Below are positions 63,019 through 64,000 of a stretch of 64,000 nt of DNA, one piece after another. Below the pieces are notes generated by a model. It was not told where the DNA came from. It did no database searches and saw only the letters and a list, made by a program, of their open reading frames with translations. Position numbers and translations under genes: made by a program. The stretch lies in assembly GCA_948472945.1 (NCBI GenBank), contig CAOKVX010000003.1, positions 62,001-126,000 of the forward strand, given 5' to 3'. The stretch comes from an uncultured Clostridia bacterium. Its GTDB lineage: Bacteria > Bacillota > Clostridia > Lachnospirales > Lachnospiraceae. Position 1 is the first letter of the stretch, and each line of letters starts with the position of its first letter.

Positions 63019-64000
63019 ATGGCAAAGAACGGAAAAAAGTTTGATTATGGGATTGTGGCAAATCCTGAAATATTTCAGGTGAATCGAGCGGAGCCTGTGA
63101 GCACGCACCACTACGAAAACGGTGAGAAGCTTGTGCTCTGCCTTAACGGGGAATACAAATTTAATTTCTCGAAAAATTATGAGGAGTGTCCAAAGGATTT
63201 TTGGAAAGACGGCGGCGACGTGAGCGGATGGGATACCATTACGGTTCCGGGGCATGTGCAGATGCAGGGCTACGAGGCCCCGCAGTACGTAAATTTGATT
63301 TATCCGTGGGACGGACATGAGGAGATAACGCCGGGGCAGATTCCCGTTGAATACAATCCCGTATATAGCTATGTCCTTGACACGGAGATTCCGGATAACT
63401 TCCTTAAGAGGGCGTATATTTCATTTCAAGGTGTCGAGAGTGCGTTTGCACTTTGGGTGAACGGCGCCTATGTAGGTTACAGCGAGGACACGTTTGATGC
63501 GTCCGACTTTGATATATCAGATTACGTGAAAACCGGAACAAACAGAATTGCCGTGCAGGTGTTCAAATGGTCTTCTGGAAGCTGGCTTGAAGACCAGGAT
63601 TTCTGGCGGCTTGGAGGAATATTCAGGGACGTCTATATGTATACGACACCGGACATCCACATTGAGGACATATTTGTTAAAACTAGATTTGACAGAAACG
63701 ACTACTCAAGGTCCAGGCTGTCCGTTGATATGAAAATAGGGGACTATACTAATACATCATACTCATATACCGTAGAGCTCGCTGAACATGAAACTGATAT
63801 AAAGAACAAATTATATGATACGGATATGTATTCGTACGTCAATCCCGTCAAAATTTATGAGGGCAAAGAAAGCAGTTTTGAATGTGTGGTAAATGAACCT
63901 AAGCTTTGGAGCGCTGAGAAGCCTAATCTGTATATACTTATTATAAGGCTGCATGACGCCGACGGCAATATTGTAGAGACTGTGAAGGAGCGTGTTGGCT
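63019..64000 (+). CDS. lacZ: Beta-galactosidase (GH2), 3' end outside window
   Basis: 327 codons are visible from ATG 63019 (TTGGAGG upstream); the frame is open to the window edge. This is the N-terminal sugar-binding and start of the immunoglobulin-like domain of the large GH2 enzymes: WDTITVPGHVQMQGYEAPQY, then YVNLIYPW, ISFQGVESAFALWVNGAYVG, YSEDTFDASDFDISDYV and WLEDQDFWRLGGIFRDVYMY. The catalytic region is not in view. LacZ-type rather than glucuronidase by the AFALWVNG and QDFWRLGGIFR blocks. Confidence 0.93.
   Translation, partial: MAKNGKKFDYGIVANPEIFQVNRAEPVSTHHYENGEKLVLCLNGEYKFNFSKNYEECPKDFWKDGGDVSGWDTITVPGHVQMQGYEAPQYVNLIYPWDGHEEITPGQIPVEYNPVYSYVLDTEIPDNFLKRAYISFQGVESAFALWVNGAYVGYSEDTFDASDFDISDYVKTGTNRIAVQVFKWSSGSWLEDQDFWRLGGIFRDVYMYTTPDIHIEDIFVKTRFDRNDYSRSRLSVDMKIGDYTNTSYSYTVELAEHETDIKNKLYDTDMYSYVNPVKIYEGKESSFECVVNEPKLWSAEKPNLYILIIRLHDADGNIVETVKERVG

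Overview
The window reads as a chromosomal segment of a motile, strictly anaerobic, Gram-positive gut-type Clostridia, most likely Lachnospiraceae. This is an inference from gene content: RNase Y, CsrA/FliW, a T-box leader, ferredoxin-linked 2-oxoacid oxidoreductase, AGGAGG-type ribosome sites and moderately AT-rich DNA. No rRNA or tRNA gene, CRISPR array, phage or transposase gene was seen.

Layout. 1-3.9 kb: 3' part of RNase Y, a membrane-anchored M23 peptidase and a diaminopimelate decarboxylase-type enzyme. 4.0-17.2 kb: a compact late-flagellar locus, flgM-flgN-flgK-flgK-flgL-fliW-csrA, then flaG-fliD-fliS-chaperone, then three tandem flagellin genes. Three sigma-28-type promoters are visible. 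All three flagellin leaders carry the same short GGA-loop hairpin in front of an AAGGAGG ribosome site, which fits CsrA control. 17.3-21.8 kb: a small helical protein, a Maf-type flagellin glycosyltransferase and a two-domain glycosyltransferase. 21.8-34.9 kb: intracellular subtilase, membrane GDPD, Rel, metallo-hydrolase, HemZ, chemoreceptor, HD-GYP protein, AspS and GalM.

34.9-42.4 kb is accessory. Two clusters each start with a nearly identical ~98-bp terminator-promoter cassette. The first encodes a small secreted protein and a MacB-type ABC transporter (permease, ATPase, permease), and its promoter lies on a 37-bp palindrome. The second is decayed: a reading-frame remnant, an ABC-2-like permease broken at a T8 tract, two further membrane proteins, and an ATPase gene that has lost its Walker A region.

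42.6-48.7 kb mixes small membrane and secreted proteins, a cytidylate-kinase-like protein, AzlCD, a minus-strand FliD-like protein, a degenerate CbiE/CbiT-like protein behind a structured leader, and a GyrI-like protein. 48.9-52.6 kb is the de novo NAD operon nadA-nadB-nadC with a NiaR-type regulator. 52.6-57.9 kb has a T-box leader and a repeat-rich stretch before a four-subunit 2-oxoacid:ferredoxin oxidoreductase, followed by citrate synthase. 58.4-62.8 kb is a type IIA topoisomerase pair, and the window ends inside a beta-galactosidase gene.

The most unusual items are the paired accessory clusters, the covarying flagellin leader hairpins, the degenerate CbiET-like gene with its multi-branched leader, the stand-alone FliD-like gene, and the T-box separated from its operon by palindromic repeats.
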